DNA from: JAGVSR01 sp031413815 | GTDB lineage: Bacteria; Pseudomonadota; Alphaproteobacteria; Rhizobiales; Hyphomicrobiaceae | Direction: 5' to 3' | NCBI GenBank assembly: GCA_031413815.1 | Contig: JANOFU010000098.1 | Coordinates: 12,543 to 76,542, forward strand | DNA: 64,000 bases | Shown: in pieces, positions 27,615 through 36,411 of the stretch | Position numbering within the stretch: position 1 is the first letter of the stretch | Layout: each line of letters opens with the position of its first letter | Program-made: the position numbers and the translations under genes | Notes under the pieces: generated by a model | The model's input: only the letters and a program-made list of their open reading frames with translations | Database searches by the model: none | What the model was told of the DNA's origin: nothing

Positions 27615-28168
27615 CGAGTGACCTTCCGCACCACATCGCCCACTGACGCGCGCCCATCCTGCACGACGCGGGCATAAATTCCGCGCAGGCGCAGGCGGCG
27701 GCCTTCGCCGGTGTTGACGAACACGGTCGCGTCGCGGCCATAGCGATTGACAAAGTTCTGACACCCGTTGTGCGGCTCGGCCGTCACCTCGACAATCGCG
27801 CTACCAATCGCGAGCCGCTGACCTGTGGGCAAATTCTCACGCGTCAAATCCAAGTCGACGAACAGGTTGTCGCCGGCGGGCGGCCAGTTCTCGCGCTCCC
27901 CAGCAATAGCGGCAATGCAGCGCGCATTCATGATGCAGATCTGCACGTCGGGATGCGGGCGGCCATCTTCGGTTTCCTTCCAGCAGCCGTCCGCCCAATT
28001 GTCACCGTGGACGCCGCCCGCCAGACTGATCTCGCACGCCGCAAGCTGTGTGCGCTGACCGGGCTTTGGCCGGATCACAATCGCGCGCAGCATGCCGTTG
28101 TCCGCCGGCGAGGCAACGATGCCGGGCAACTCAGCTTCCAATTCGGCACGTGTGCGATGGGTGATCAT
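27611..28168 (-). CDS. MOSC-domain protein
   Basis: 185-aa MOSC (molybdenum cofactor sulfurase C-terminal) domain protein. The conserved active-site cysteine is in PHNGCQNFVNRYG (about residues 133-145); QICIMNARCIAAIAG and GDNLFVDLDLTRENLP are also typical. MOSC proteins bind sulfur or the molybdenum cofactor and some (YiiM/YcbX) detoxify N-hydroxylated bases. The substrate here is unknown. AAGGAG precedes the ATG. It overlaps cmk by 4 bp and sits between aroA and cmk, which are usually adjacent. Confidence 0.85.
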   Translation of the reverse strand: MITHRTRAELEAELPGIVASPADNGMLRAIVIRPKPGQRTQLAACEISLAGGVHGDNWADGCWKETEDGRPHPDVQICIMNARCIAAIAGERENWPPAGDNLFVDLDLTRENLPTGQRLAIGSAIVEVTAEPHNGCQNFVNRYGRDATVFVNTGEGRRLRLRGIYARVVQDGRASVGDVVRKVTR

Positions 28169-28196
28169 GCCATGCTCCTTGAACCCCTACGTAACC

Positions 28197-28232
28197 GCCC
28201 TGTAGAATATTTACCAGGGCACTGGCCAGTGC
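28197..28232. promoter_or_regulatory. Overlapping inverted repeats upstream of the MOSC–cmk genes
   Basis: GCCCTG … CAGGGC (28197-28202 / 28215-28220) overlaps a perfect 14-bp dyad GCACTGGCCAGTGC (28219-28232). There is no T run, so it is not an obvious terminator. It lies 30-65 bp upstream of the MOSC ATG, where an operator could sit. Function unknown. Confidence 0.35.
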
Positions 28233-28324
28233 TCAGCGCGGCTGACGCGGGTCTGGACCCGGATGGCACGACCGCTTCGCGTCGCGGCCATGACGGGAAA
28301 TGCGGAGTGGTCCGCGAGCGCCCC

Positions 28325-29662
28325 CTACCCCTCGCAGTAGCCCGCCCCCAGCTGCTCCATCAGCCCGCGGAACTCGGGGAAGCTCGTGGCGATCATCGTG
28401 ACATCATCGACGGTCACCGGCTTGTCGCTGGCTAGCCCCATCGTCAAAAACGCCATCGCAATGCGGTGATCGAGATGCGTCGCGACCATGCCGCCGCCTG
28501 GAACATTGCCCGTGCCGTGCACAATCAGTGAGTCACCTTCAATCGCAGCGCTGACGCCATTTGCTGCGAGTCCAGCGGCGGTCGCCGCCAGGCGGTCGCT
28601 CTCTTTGACCTTGAGTTCTGCCAAGCCATCCATCCGCGACTCGCCACGAGCGAACGCCGCGATTGCTGCCAGCACCGGGTACTCGTCAATCATCGATGGC
28701 GCGCGATGGGCCTGAACATGCACGCCTTTCAGATTGGATGTGCGCACGCGGATGTCCGCAATCGGTTCGCCGCCCTCGGTGCGTTCGTTCAGGAACGTGA
28801 TGTCCGCGCCCATTTCTATGAGTGTCGTGTAGAGGCCCGTGCGCGTGTCATTGACCAACACACCAGCGACGGTGACGTCCGAGCCCGGCACGATAAGAGC
28901 GGCACACGCGAGGAATGCCGCCGAACTGGGATCGCCCGGCACCACGACATCGCGACCCGTCAATTCGGCATCGCCCGTCACCGTGATGCGCGTGAGACCA
29001 TCTTTCGTCTCGCTGCGCACATTGGCACCGAAGTGCCGCAACATGCGCTCGGTGTGGTCGCGTGTCGCTTCTTTCTCGATCACGGTGGTCTCACCCGCCG
29101 CCATCAACCCAGCGATTAGAATGGCGCTCTTCACCTGCGCCGAGGCCACCGGCAGCACATACTCGATCGGCACCAAGCTCGACGTCCCGCGCACGGTGAG
29201 CGGCAGAGTGTCCCTGTCTTCAATCGTCTCAAGCCCCATCTGGCGCAGTGGCTTCAGCGCGCGGCTCATGGGCCGCCTCGACAGCGACGCATCACCCACG
29301 ATCGACACCGTCATATCGTGACCCGCGATCACACCCATCATCAGCCGCGTGCCAGTGCCCGAATTGCCGAAGTCGATCGGAGCAGCCGGTTGCGTCAGAC
29401 CGCCAACCCCGCGACCCAGCACCTCCCAGGTCGCCCCCCTCTTTTGGGCGGGTGCGCCGAGCGCGGTGACGGCTTTAGCCGTGTTGAGTACATCCTCGGC
29501 TTCAAGCAGCCCGGTGATCCGCGTGCGGCCCGTGGCGAGCGCCCCAAACATCAACGCCCGGTGCGACATTGATTTGTCGCCTGGCACCCGGACATGGCCT
29601 TTCAGCGGGCCCGATTTCGGCGCGGTAAGAGGGCGCGGACCGGATGAACGTGCGTGCGTCAT
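28325..29662 (-). CDS. aroA: 3-phosphoshikimate 1-carboxyvinyltransferase (EPSP synthase, class II-like)
   Basis: 445-aa shikimate-pathway enzyme joining shikimate-3-P and PEP. N-terminal PGDKSMSHRALMFGALATG contains the PEP-site lysine; GDASLSRRPMSR is the class II form of the second signature. The PEP loop reads FGNSGTGTRL, keeping Gly where the glyphosate-tolerant CP4 enzyme has Ala. C-terminal DHRIAMAFLTMGLAS is conserved. The ATG at 29662 is used. It heads the aroA–MOSC–cmk–rpsA run. Confidence 0.96.
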   Translation of the reverse strand: MTHARSSGPRPLTAPKSGPLKGHVRVPGDKSMSHRALMFGALATGRTRITGLLEAEDVLNTAKAVTALGAPAQKRGATWEVLGRGVGGLTQPAAPIDFGNSGTGTRLMMGVIAGHDMTVSIVGDASLSRRPMSRALKPLRQMGLETIEDRDTLPLTVRGTSSLVPIEYVLPVASAQVKSAILIAGLMAAGETTVIEKEATRDHTERMLRHFGANVRSETKDGLTRITVTGDAELTGRDVVVPGDPSSAAFLACAALIVPGSDVTVAGVLVNDTRTGLYTTLIEMGADITFLNERTEGGEPIADIRVRTSNLKGVHVQAHRAPSMIDEYPVLAAIAAFARGESRMDGLAELKVKESDRLAATAAGLAANGVSAAIEGDSLIVHGTGNVPGGGMVATHLDHRIAMAFLTMGLASDKPVTVDDVTMIATSFPEFRGLMEQLGAGYCEG

Positions 29663-29877
29663 AGAGGCCGTTTTCCGTTGAGGGTGACCCGGCGCTGCCG
29701 CCGGATAACTGCGAAATCCTTATACGGGGCGCATAGAGCCGGGCGGGGCTGGCCGTGTCAACGCCGGGCAACACTGTGTACTAAACCCCGCAGATCCAGG
29801 CTCGCAGCGATTTGATTTTGACACCGGCTCTGGCGTGTGGCAGACCCCGGGTCTTCAATTCATCCGAGGTTTGAGCC

Positions 29878-30261
29878 ATGTCCACCAAACAAGCGCGTGG
29901 GACGAAGCGCACCTGTCAGAGCAACGAATGCGGCGCCCGCTTCTACGACCTCGCCCGCGACCCGATCGCGTGCCCGATCTGCGGTTCGGTGTACGAAATT
30001 GCATCTTCGCCGTTAGGGGCTGCCGCCGCCATGGCTGACGAGAAAGCTGGTCGAAGGGGCAAGAAGCCCGAATACACCCTCGAGAAGCCACCCGCCCCCG
30101 AAGCTGAAGCCGTCGCCGAGGGCGATGAAGTCCTGGTCGATATCGAAGAAGCCGAAGACGTTCCGGCCGAAGCCGACGAAACGTTCCTTGAGGAAGAGGA
30201 AGAAGAAGGCAGCGTCTCCAACATCATTGGCGGTCCGGTTGCTGAAGGTGAAGAACCTTAA
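29878..30261 (+). CDS. TIGR02300 / FYDLN-type zinc-ribbon acidic protein
   Basis: 127 aa. The N-terminus holds a four-cysteine ribbon (CQSNEC … CPICG) enclosing GARFYDLARDPIACP, the signature of this alphaproteobacteria-restricted family of unknown function. From residue ~55 the protein is Ala/Pro-rich and strongly acidic, including a run of Glu near 102-109, and is probably disordered. The ATG has GAGG upstream. It is divergent from aroA. A TTGACA at 29818-29823 could be its -35, but no good -10 follows. Confidence 0.9.
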   Translation: MSTKQARGTKRTCQSNECGARFYDLARDPIACPICGSVYEIASSPLGAAAAMADEKAGRRGKKPEYTLEKPPAPEAEAVAEGDEVLVDIEEAEDVPAEADETFLEEEEEEGSVSNIIGGPVAEGEEP

Positions 30262-30400
30262 GCAGGGGTCAGTTGCCGCTTGCAGTTTGATGCTGTCCGG
30301 CCTAACAGAAAATACTGAGTGCGCAGCTTGACACTCGATCGTGTTTGGCTGCTCCCGCTCCCTAGTTTTCCGTTCCCACGTTTCTCGTTCCAAAGTGTAC

Positions 30401-30476
<76 letters not shown>

Positions 30477-30483
30477 AAATCAA

Positions 30484-30512
30484 AAAACCCCGGCAGAGAT
30501 GCCGGGGTTTTT
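30484..30512. terminator. Bidirectional terminator after tRNA-Ala and the siderophore receptor
   Basis: AAAACCCCGGCA GAGA TGCCGGGGTTTTT: an 8-bp G/C stem flanked by A and T runs, so it works on both strands. It lies 8 bp after the tRNA and 36 bp beyond the stop of the receptor gene on the other strand. Confidence 0.93.
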
Positions 30513-30547
30513 CTTTGTGTGCACTCAAAGTCCGGGCATCGAGACAA

Positions 30548-33046
30548 TTAGAACTTGGCCTTGACCGTGACATAGGCCGACCGCGGCGCACCGGGCGAGA
30601 TGTTGTTGTTGTTATGCGCCGAGGCGAAATACTCTTCATCAAAGAGATTCTCGACGTTGACCTGCGCCGACCAGATCTCGTTGGGATTGAAATACAGCGC
30701 CGCATCAACGCGCGTGAACTCGGGTAGCTCCACTAGATTGTTCAGCTCAGCAAACGATTCCGTTTGATGGATGACGCCCAGTCCCACACCCCACATGGGC
30801 GAGAACTGGTACCGGTTCCACAGCGAATAGATGTTATGGGGAACGAACGGCACTTCTTTGCCGATATTCGCAGGATTGCCCTGTTGGACTTCGGCAATCT
30901 GATGGCCCCAGCCCGCCGAGACTTGCCAGTCATCCGTGACGTACCCGGTCAGGGACAGTTCGCCGCCTTCGGTCCGTGTTAAGCCAACTTGTTCACCATT
31001 GAACGGGCCCGACGTGATGATCTGATTGGTGCGATCGAGCTTAAAGATCGCGCCGGTGACGAACAACCGGGGCGCGACTTCCCACTTGAAGCCGATTTCG
31101 CGATTTTCAAAGCCTTCCGGCTCCAATGTTGCTCCACTGACCAGTGCCAGGTTGTTGAATTGGTCTCCCGCGCCAGGCAGAAACGATTCAGACGAGCTGA
31201 TGTAGAGCGACAACGTGTCGAGCGGCTTGAAGACCACGCCAATGCGTGGCGACCACACTTCGTCGACGCGATCGATTTGCTGGCCGTTGATGCCGTTCTC
31301 GAAGGCAACGTCAAACCGGTCAAACCGCAAGCCGCCGATCACTTCGAGATATTTTGTGATCTCAAGCTGATCCTGGAAGTAAACGCTGGCCATTTCAAGT
31401 TCTGTGTGACGTCTCCGGTTGATGTTGTTGAAGAAGACCGGCGTGAACGTAGTGGGATTGGCAAACGGAACATTGATGAAGCCTGGACCTGCAGCCGTGC
31501 CAAATCGAGCGACATCGCGATTGTTGTCTGTTTCCTGACGCACGAACTCGGTGCCAGCCGCGAACGTATGGCGGATCTGGTTGCCCATGTCCCACCGGTA
31601 GGTCAAGTCGGTCTGATTGATGATGTTCTCGCGCAGCGTCTCGTCGGAATAGCCTTCGATCCGGACATTGCCTGTCCCTGATACTGCGCTTGTCGCGAAC
31701 GTGTTGTCATAAACTTTATCGTAGTCGGCGTAGACCGTATGGTTGCGGATGTTCAAACCGAAATCCGTCCGGTGCTCAACGGTGGCCGTGACTGATTGAC
31801 CTTGGAAATCAGCGGCGCTGACAAACGGATTGCCAAAGAAGGTTTCAATCGGCCCGCGCGAGGGGCCGCCATTGAACGACGGCACACCGCGATCAACCGT
31901 GCGGCCGTCTTTGTAGTACTCGTAGCTGAGCGAGATCTTCGTCTGATCGCTCAATTTGAAGGCTGCAGTTGGGTTGATGCCGTAGCGCTCAAGCTCGAAG
32001 AAGTCGCGGAAGTTCTCTGAGTCTTCGTACATCGCGTTCAGCCGGAACGCGGCCGCGCTGCCTAAGCTGTCGCCGACATCGACGGTTGTCCGCTTGCGCT
32101 CGTACATGCCCGCGTTGACCGTGACCTCGCGCACGCGCTCGCCATCGGCCTTCTTCGTCACGCGATTGACGACGCCGCCGCCACCGCCACGGCCAAACAC
32201 CATCGCAGCCGGTCCCTTGAGAACCTCGATCGCCTGCACATTGTACAAATCGCGATAGTATTCGGCGTCATCACGAACGCCGTCGATGTAGAAGTCGGCG
32301 GTCGTCACCTGGCCACGGATCGAGATCTGATCGCGGTGGCCTTCGCCTTGTGCCACGGCCACGCCGGGAACATAGGCGAGCGCCTCGCCCACGGTTTCGC
32401 TGCCGCGATCTTCGGCTTGCTGCTTGGTGACGACGGAGATCGATTGCGGGATGTTCTTGATCGGCGTGTTGGTCTTGGTTGCGGTCGACGTTCCCGTCGC
32501 GGTGTAGCCACTGATGCCAGTTGTGCCGGTGCCCGGCGTGCCGCTGGCCGGACCTGAGCCCGATGCTGGTCCCGACGCCGCAGTGGCGTTCGCCGCAGCC
32601 GAGCCTTCACTAGCTGCGGCTTCCGATAGTGGCTCAGGCTCGTTGACTGGCTCTGGTGCTGGAGCTGGGTTCTTCTTGGCAACCTTTTGCTTAGGCGCGG
32701 AAACGGGTTCGGGATTTGACTTTGCCTTGGCGGCTTTCTTCTTTGGCTTAACCGCCTCTGGTTCGTCGGTCGTGATGACTTCGACTTCAGGCAGTGCGGG
32801 ATCGCTGGGAGCGGCATCAGCTGCGGCTGGAGCTTCGGCCGGCGGCTGCGGTTCCGGCACCCCGGCATCCTGCGCCAGCGCCGCCGGAGCAAACGAACCC
32901 AGAACAAGCGACAATGCCAAAGCGGACAAGGCCCCGCCGAACGGGCGTTGTTTTGGTGCGGTCTTGGGATTGGTGAGACGGGCATATCGCACTGACACTG
33001 CATGGCGAACACGGGCACAGCCCGCGCTTAGAAGCGTATTCGTCAT
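30548..33046 (-). CDS. TonB-dependent siderophore receptor
   Basis: 832-aa outer-membrane ferric-siderophore receptor, closest to the catecholate (Fiu/FhuE-like) class. Signal peptide with a long n-region, cleaved after AALA (about residue 58). Residues 59-190 form an unusual Ala/Pro/Lys-rich linker with a possible TonB box PEVEVIT near 86-92. The plug starts at IKNIPQSISVVTKQQ (about 196-210) and includes FYIDGVRDDAEYYRDLYNV and VLKGPAAMVFGRG. The 22-stranded barrel ends YVTVKAKF with the terminal Phe. The ATG at 33046 is chosen because GGGGG lies just upstream; TTG at 33058 would place that site inside the gene. An Irr-like box and structured leader precede it. Confidence 0.93.
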   Translation of the reverse strand: MTNTLLSAGCARVRHAVSVRYARLTNPKTAPKQRPFGGALSALALSLVLGSFAPAALAQDAGVPEPQPPAEAPAAADAAPSDPALPEVEVITTDEPEAVKPKKKAAKAKSNPEPVSAPKQKVAKKNPAPAPEPVNEPEPLSEAAASEGSAAANATAASGPASGSGPASGTPGTGTTGISGYTATGTSTATKTNTPIKNIPQSISVVTKQQAEDRGSETVGEALAYVPGVAVAQGEGHRDQISIRGQVTTADFYIDGVRDDAEYYRDLYNVQAIEVLKGPAAMVFGRGGGGGVVNRVTKKADGERVREVTVNAGMYERKRTTVDVGDSLGSAAAFRLNAMYEDSENFRDFFELERYGINPTAAFKLSDQTKISLSYEYYKDGRTVDRGVPSFNGGPSRGPIETFFGNPFVSAADFQGQSVTATVEHRTDFGLNIRNHTVYADYDKVYDNTFATSAVSGTGNVRIEGYSDETLRENIINQTDLTYRWDMGNQIRHTFAAGTEFVRQETDNNRDVARFGTAAGPGFINVPFANPTTFTPVFFNNINRRRHTELEMASVYFQDQLEITKYLEVIGGLRFDRFDVAFENGINGQQIDRVDEVWSPRIGVVFKPLDTLSLYISSSESFLPGAGDQFNNLALVSGATLEPEGFENREIGFKWEVAPRLFVTGAIFKLDRTNQIITSGPFNGEQVGLTRTEGGELSLTGYVTDDWQVSAGWGHQIAEVQQGNPANIGKEVPFVPHNIYSLWNRYQFSPMWGVGLGVIHQTESFAELNNLVELPEFTRVDAALYFNPNEIWSAQVNVENLFDEEYFASAHNNNNISPGAPRSAYVTVKAKF

Positions 33047-33061
33047 CGGTTCCCCCAATGG

Positions 33062-33129
33062 TCGAGAGTCAAGGTCTCGAGATTAGGCACCGCAGTTATC
33101 TTGCGGAGCGTGTCTGCATCGGCAGACAC
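33062..33129 (-). promoter_or_regulatory. Three-hairpin 5' leader of the siderophore-receptor mRNA
   Basis: Read as minus-strand RNA, 5' to 3': H1 at 33129-33110 (8-bp stem GTGTCTGC/GCAGACAC, loop CGAT), H2 at 33106-33090 (CCGCA/TGCGG, 7-nt loop), H3 at 33080-33062 (TCGAGA/TCTCGA, loop CCTTGAC). H1 would begin almost at the transcription start. The leader before the imelysin gene (36412-36473) has the same three hairpins with different stems but conserved positions and H3 loop. A DNA-binding dyad is the alternative, but compensating changes favour RNA. Confidence 0.6.
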
Positions 33130-33134
33130 CTATG

Positions 33135-33188
33135 ACCGTAGAAAACTTCAATCCTGAGTCAACCAGTATGATTTAGAATTCTTCCATC
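33135..33188 (-). promoter_or_regulatory. Promoter of the siderophore receptor with Irr-like iron box
   Basis: Minus-strand -35 TTGACT (33157-33162), 16-bp spacer, -10 TACGGT (33135-33140). Nine bases upstream of -35 is TTTAGAATTCTTCCATC (33172-33188, + strand), matching the rhizobial Irr box TTTRGAA-N3-TTCYAAA at 12 of 14 defined positions. The block from the box through -35 is nearly identical to that at 36503-36534. Position upstream of -35 suggests activation under iron limitation, as reported for Irr at iron-uptake genes; RirA or another Fur-family protein is possible. Confidence 0.65.
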
Positions 33189-33190
33189 TT

Positions 33191-33447
33191 TCGCAGTGAG
33201 TTAAGCGGTGATAAAACGTTTATGCGCTTGGCCGATTTCCCAACAGGCCCGCAACTAAAGCGGCTCAATCGCTTCGAAATACTCAACATTTGAAGTGCGA
33301 CCCAGAGTGGCGCTTTGGGCTATTTTCTAGGTTTGGAATTGCGCAAATCAGGAGCGAGGTCAAACCCCCAGCTCTGTGCTTTTTCCGGTGATGTTGCACT
33401 CACGACACTCACATTCGGCGAGTGCGCTCAGACCCCAGTGGCCGCGT
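33191..33447. other. Intergenic stretch without recognised gene
   Basis: Together with the promoter and leader at 33047-33190, this makes about 400 bp between the receptor start and the di-haem protein stop. I see no conserved frame, RNA gene or clear terminator in it. A + strand frame here runs into the antisense of the di-haem gene and looks non-coding. Confidence 0.6.
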
Positions 33448-35016
33448 TCACAACGACCGCACATACGCCAACAGCGCCTCACGCTCATCCTTCGACAGTC
33501 GCGCGTAGCCATCGCGTGACGCCTGGGCTTCGCCGCCGTGCCAGAGGATCGCTTCCTCTAAGGACCGCGCCCGGCCATCGTGCAGAAACAGCGTATGGCG
33601 GCTGACAGCTTGTGTCAGGCCGATGCCCCACAAAGGAGCGGTGCGCCATTCCTGGCCGTCCGCCAGACCTTCCGGACGGTTGTCGGCGAGCCCCTCGCCC
33701 ATGTCGTGCAGCAAGAGATCTGTGAACGGCCAGATTTTCTGGTTTGACAGATGCGGCTGGCCCGCAACCACCCCCGTTGTGTGTGATGGCGTATGGCACC
33801 CTGCGCACCCGAGCGTTCCAAAGACAGTCTTGCCCGCGAGTACATCGGGACGCGACGGAGCGCGGCGCGGCGGCACGGCGAGATTCTGTGCATAGAACAC
33901 GACGAGATCAAAAAACTCCGGCCCCACTTCCACGTTGGCATGGCGTGGACTGGCGCCGTTCGGTGCTTCCAGACAGATTTTTTGGGCGGAGGTACAGGCA
34001 CCGGAGTGACCATCGAAAAGCGGGTTCGACAGCCCCATGTCGCCGAAGAACGCTTCCGCACTCTGCTGGCGGATGTCGGGGTTGCCCGCCTTCCAACCAA
34101 ACCGGCCGAGCGACACCTTCCCTAATACCAGCGACCAGACCTCATTGGGCCGGCCGGAAATTCCATCTTTGTCGCTATCGTCTGGATCGGCCTTGTCGCG
34201 AATGGTCTCCTCGGGGATGGCTTCGAGCAAGCCCAAGCCGATCATTTGCGGAGCCACTCGCGGTGACAGCATGACGTTGGGATGCAGGGGACCAAATTTC
34301 GGGTCACTGATGGAATAGGCCGGCTTGCGCAGCGCCACGACCGTGCCGTCCTTCAGAGGAACTCGCACCTCTGTATAGCTGATTTTCATCTCGCCTTCGC
34401 GGTCGAGACCTTGAACAGCAAAGTTCTGCAACTGATTGCCGTAGATGGGATCACCAATCACATTGACGCGGCGCTGCGACAGCAGCGCTTTGTGCTCATC
34501 TGTTTCCGGCGGGATTGACAGCCGCAGGAACATCGACGCGGCCTGGTCGGCTGGATCATCGGGATTGGGCGGATGGCCACGGCCATCTTTCAAGTGGCAA
34601 TTCTGGCAACCGCGCGCGTTGTAAAGCGGCCCGAGCCCGTCGGATGAATCCGTCGACGCTGGCGACGACACCCACAACTTGCGAAAGATCGAATTGCCGA
34701 GACGGAACTTGCTTTCGTTCTCGAAGCTGATGCCCTGCGACGGCTGCGAGAAGGCATCGCGGTTGACTGAACTCCGCTTGGTCGTCGCATCACCGCCGGG
34801 GCGTTCCTCGCCGGGTTCAAGGGTTGCTAACGCGGCGAGCTGTGCAAATTCAGGTGACAACTCCGCGTCGCCGGTGCTGCGCGCGGGCTCAACCTGGAGC
34901 ACTGCGCCAACAGCAAGCGAACAGAACCCCGCGAGCATCAGGAGCCAGGTATTGGGCCGTGTCTCGCGCCATTTTTGCGACATTAATCGGCGGCGCTTTT
35001 TCAAATCGACTGTCAT
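33448..35016 (-). CDS. Di-haem oxidoreductase-family protein (DHOR/DUF1111)
   Basis: 522 aa. N-terminal signal/anchor TWLLMLAGFCSLAVGAVL, then a periplasmic c-type cytochrome domain with two haem motifs: CQNCH (about residue 140) and CAGCH (about 405), and the late TAPLWGIGLTQAVSRHTLFLHDGRA block typical of this family, once called thiol oxidoreductase. These genes regularly accompany imelysin-family genes in iron-regulated operons; the redox partner is unknown. The start is uncertain: ATG 35016 is used, ATG 34983 is possible, and neither has a clear Shine-Dalgarno. It follows the imelysin gene after 64 bp containing two hairpins. Confidence 0.87.
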   Translation of the reverse strand: MTVDLKKRRRLMSQKWRETRPNTWLLMLAGFCSLAVGAVLQVEPARSTGDAELSPEFAQLAALATLEPGEERPGGDATTKRSSVNRDAFSQPSQGISFENESKFRLGNSIFRKLWVSSPASTDSSDGLGPLYNARGCQNCHLKDGRGHPPNPDDPADQAASMFLRLSIPPETDEHKALLSQRRVNVIGDPIYGNQLQNFAVQGLDREGEMKISYTEVRVPLKDGTVVALRKPAYSISDPKFGPLHPNVMLSPRVAPQMIGLGLLEAIPEETIRDKADPDDSDKDGISGRPNEVWSLVLGKVSLGRFGWKAGNPDIRQQSAEAFFGDMGLSNPLFDGHSGACTSAQKICLEAPNGASPRHANVEVGPEFFDLVVFYAQNLAVPPRRAPSRPDVLAGKTVFGTLGCAGCHTPSHTTGVVAGQPHLSNQKIWPFTDLLLHDMGEGLADNRPEGLADGQEWRTAPLWGIGLTQAVSRHTLFLHDGRARSLEEAILWHGGEAQASRDGYARLSKDEREALLAYVRSL

Positions 35017-35039
35017 GCTGTGCAACGATCGCGATGCTT

Positions 35040-35081
35040 TGGCCGGATGTGCAGGCGTCCGGCCATTTGCATGCTGCAAAT
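35040..35081 (-). promoter_or_regulatory. Two back-to-back hairpins between imelysin and di-haem genes
   Basis: ATTTGCA-N3-TGCAAAT (35065-35081, perfect 7-bp arms) starts at the imelysin stop codon. It is followed by TGGCCGGA-N10-TCCGGCCA (35040-35065, perfect 8-bp arms). No T run follows, so these are more likely mRNA-stabilising, processing or translation-control elements than a full terminator. Confidence 0.55.
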
Positions 35082-36394
35082 CAACCCTTCTTTGCGTCCG
35101 TCTCAACTTTCCCAGGATCGTCGAGGCTATCTGATCCTTCGAACGCAATGCCCTCAATGCCTAACGCGGACATAGCCCCCTCGAAGGATTTGGCTTGTGC
35201 CGCAAGCGCATCGACGACGGCTTGTACAGTCGCATTGCCATCTGCGTTGCCCTCGCCAATCATCTGGTCGTACGCCTCGACCTTGTCGGCTCGCGCAACG
35301 AGATCGGTCATTTTTGCAGCTGTTGTATCGAGTGCAGCGCGAACTTTTTTATCGGCGTCCGGCAACTTCGCTTTGACCAAATCGGAGACGCTGGGGCCAA
35401 TGACTTCAGACCCGTCGGTGCGCTTGTAGCGGCCGAGATACACATTCTGAATGCCAACTGCGTTGTAGTGGTGGGAGTTATGCGTGTTGTCGGAAAAGCA
35501 GTCGTGCTCCTCTTCCGGGTCATGCAGCATCAGGCCGAGCTTGATGCGCTCGCCGGCGAGTTCGCCGTAGGTCAGACTGCCTAGTCCAGTGAAGATCGCC
35601 GAGAGTGCGGCCTTGCCGTCATCGGCCATTACCGCTTTGCGCGCTGCGCCCGATTTGCTCCAATGTCCTGACATCAGTTTCAACTGATCGACCAGCAAGC
35701 TGGTCGCGACTTTCAAATACTCGCGGCGGCGGTCGCAATTGCCGCCCGTACAGGCTTTGAGATCGAAGTCGGTAGCAGGGCGCGCACCAGCACCTTTGCC
35801 GGTGCCGTTCAGGTCTTGCCCCCACAACAGAAATTCAATGGCGTGATAGCCAGTGGCGACATTGGCTTCCACGCCGCCCGCTTCGTGCAGGCTACGGACC
35901 AAGAGTTCGGGCGTGATCTTTGAAGCGTCAACTGTCTCGCCGCCAATCTTCAAAGTTTTGTTGGCGATGACGTTGGCTGAATAAGCCTCATTTTCGGAGC
36001 CGCCGCCCTCAAGGTAGGGTTTGGCGACGTAGTCAATAAGGCCTTCATCCAGCGGCCATGCGTTGACCTTGCCTTCCCAGTCATCGACCAATTTGTTGCC
36101 GAAGCGAAAGACTTCTGTCTGCATGTATGGGATGCGCGAGGTGCGCCACGACTGCTTGGCGGCATAGAGTGACTGTTCCGATGGCGCGGCCAAGAATGCA
36201 TTGATCGCCGACTGGAGTTTCAGCGCGGCGGTGTGTGAGTCTCCAAACGCCGCTTCTGCAATGTCTGCGTAGTTTGCCGCAACGGACGCGGCACCGGCGT
36301 CTGCGGACGCTCGAGGTGCGGCACCGGCAATTGCCAATGAGGCAATAAAGAAAGTTGCGAGTTGGCGCGAACGGAAGCGTAGCAGCGAAATCAT
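35081..36394 (-). CDS. Imelysin-family periplasmic iron-regulated protein
   Basis: 437 aa with a signal peptide (LATFFIASLAIAGAAPRASA, cleavage near residue 31). The imelysin GxHxxE motif is in GYHAIEFLLWGQD (about 188-200). A second His-rich stretch HDPEEEHDCFSDNTHNSHHY (about 299-318) could bind metal. Imelysin proteins (IrpA, EfeO-like, AlgP7) are periplasmic or outer-membrane proteins linked to iron uptake. The ATG at 36394 has GGAG six bases upstream. First gene of a two-gene operon with the di-haem protein, driven by the Irr-like promoter at 36481-36534. Confidence 0.92.
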   Translation of the reverse strand: MISLLRFRSRQLATFFIASLAIAGAAPRASADAGAASVAANYADIAEAAFGDSHTAALKLQSAINAFLAAPSEQSLYAAKQSWRTSRIPYMQTEVFRFGNKLVDDWEGKVNAWPLDEGLIDYVAKPYLEGGGSENEAYSANVIANKTLKIGGETVDASKITPELLVRSLHEAGGVEANVATGYHAIEFLLWGQDLNGTGKGAGARPATDFDLKACTGGNCDRRREYLKVATSLLVDQLKLMSGHWSKSGAARKAVMADDGKAALSAIFTGLGSLTYGELAGERIKLGLMLHDPEEEHDCFSDNTHNSHHYNAVGIQNVYLGRYKRTDGSEVIGPSVSDLVKAKLPDADKKVRAALDTTAAKMTDLVARADKVEAYDQMIGEGNADGNATVQAVVDALAAQAKSFEGAMSALGIEGIAFEGSDSLDDPGKVETDAKKG

Positions 36395-36411
36395 CAGACA
36401 CTCCTAATCTT

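Noticed and set aside
28325..29662. Possible natural glyphosate tolerance of the class II-like AroA
   Set aside because: The PEP loop keeps Gly (NSGTG) where the tolerant CP4 enzyme has Ala, so the class alone does not justify the claim.
33069..33090. The conserved ACCTTGA block as an anti-Shine-Dalgarno sequester
   Set aside because: The loop CCTT does not pair convincingly with either gene's ribosome site (GGGGG and AGGAG), so a simple sequestering model is not supported.
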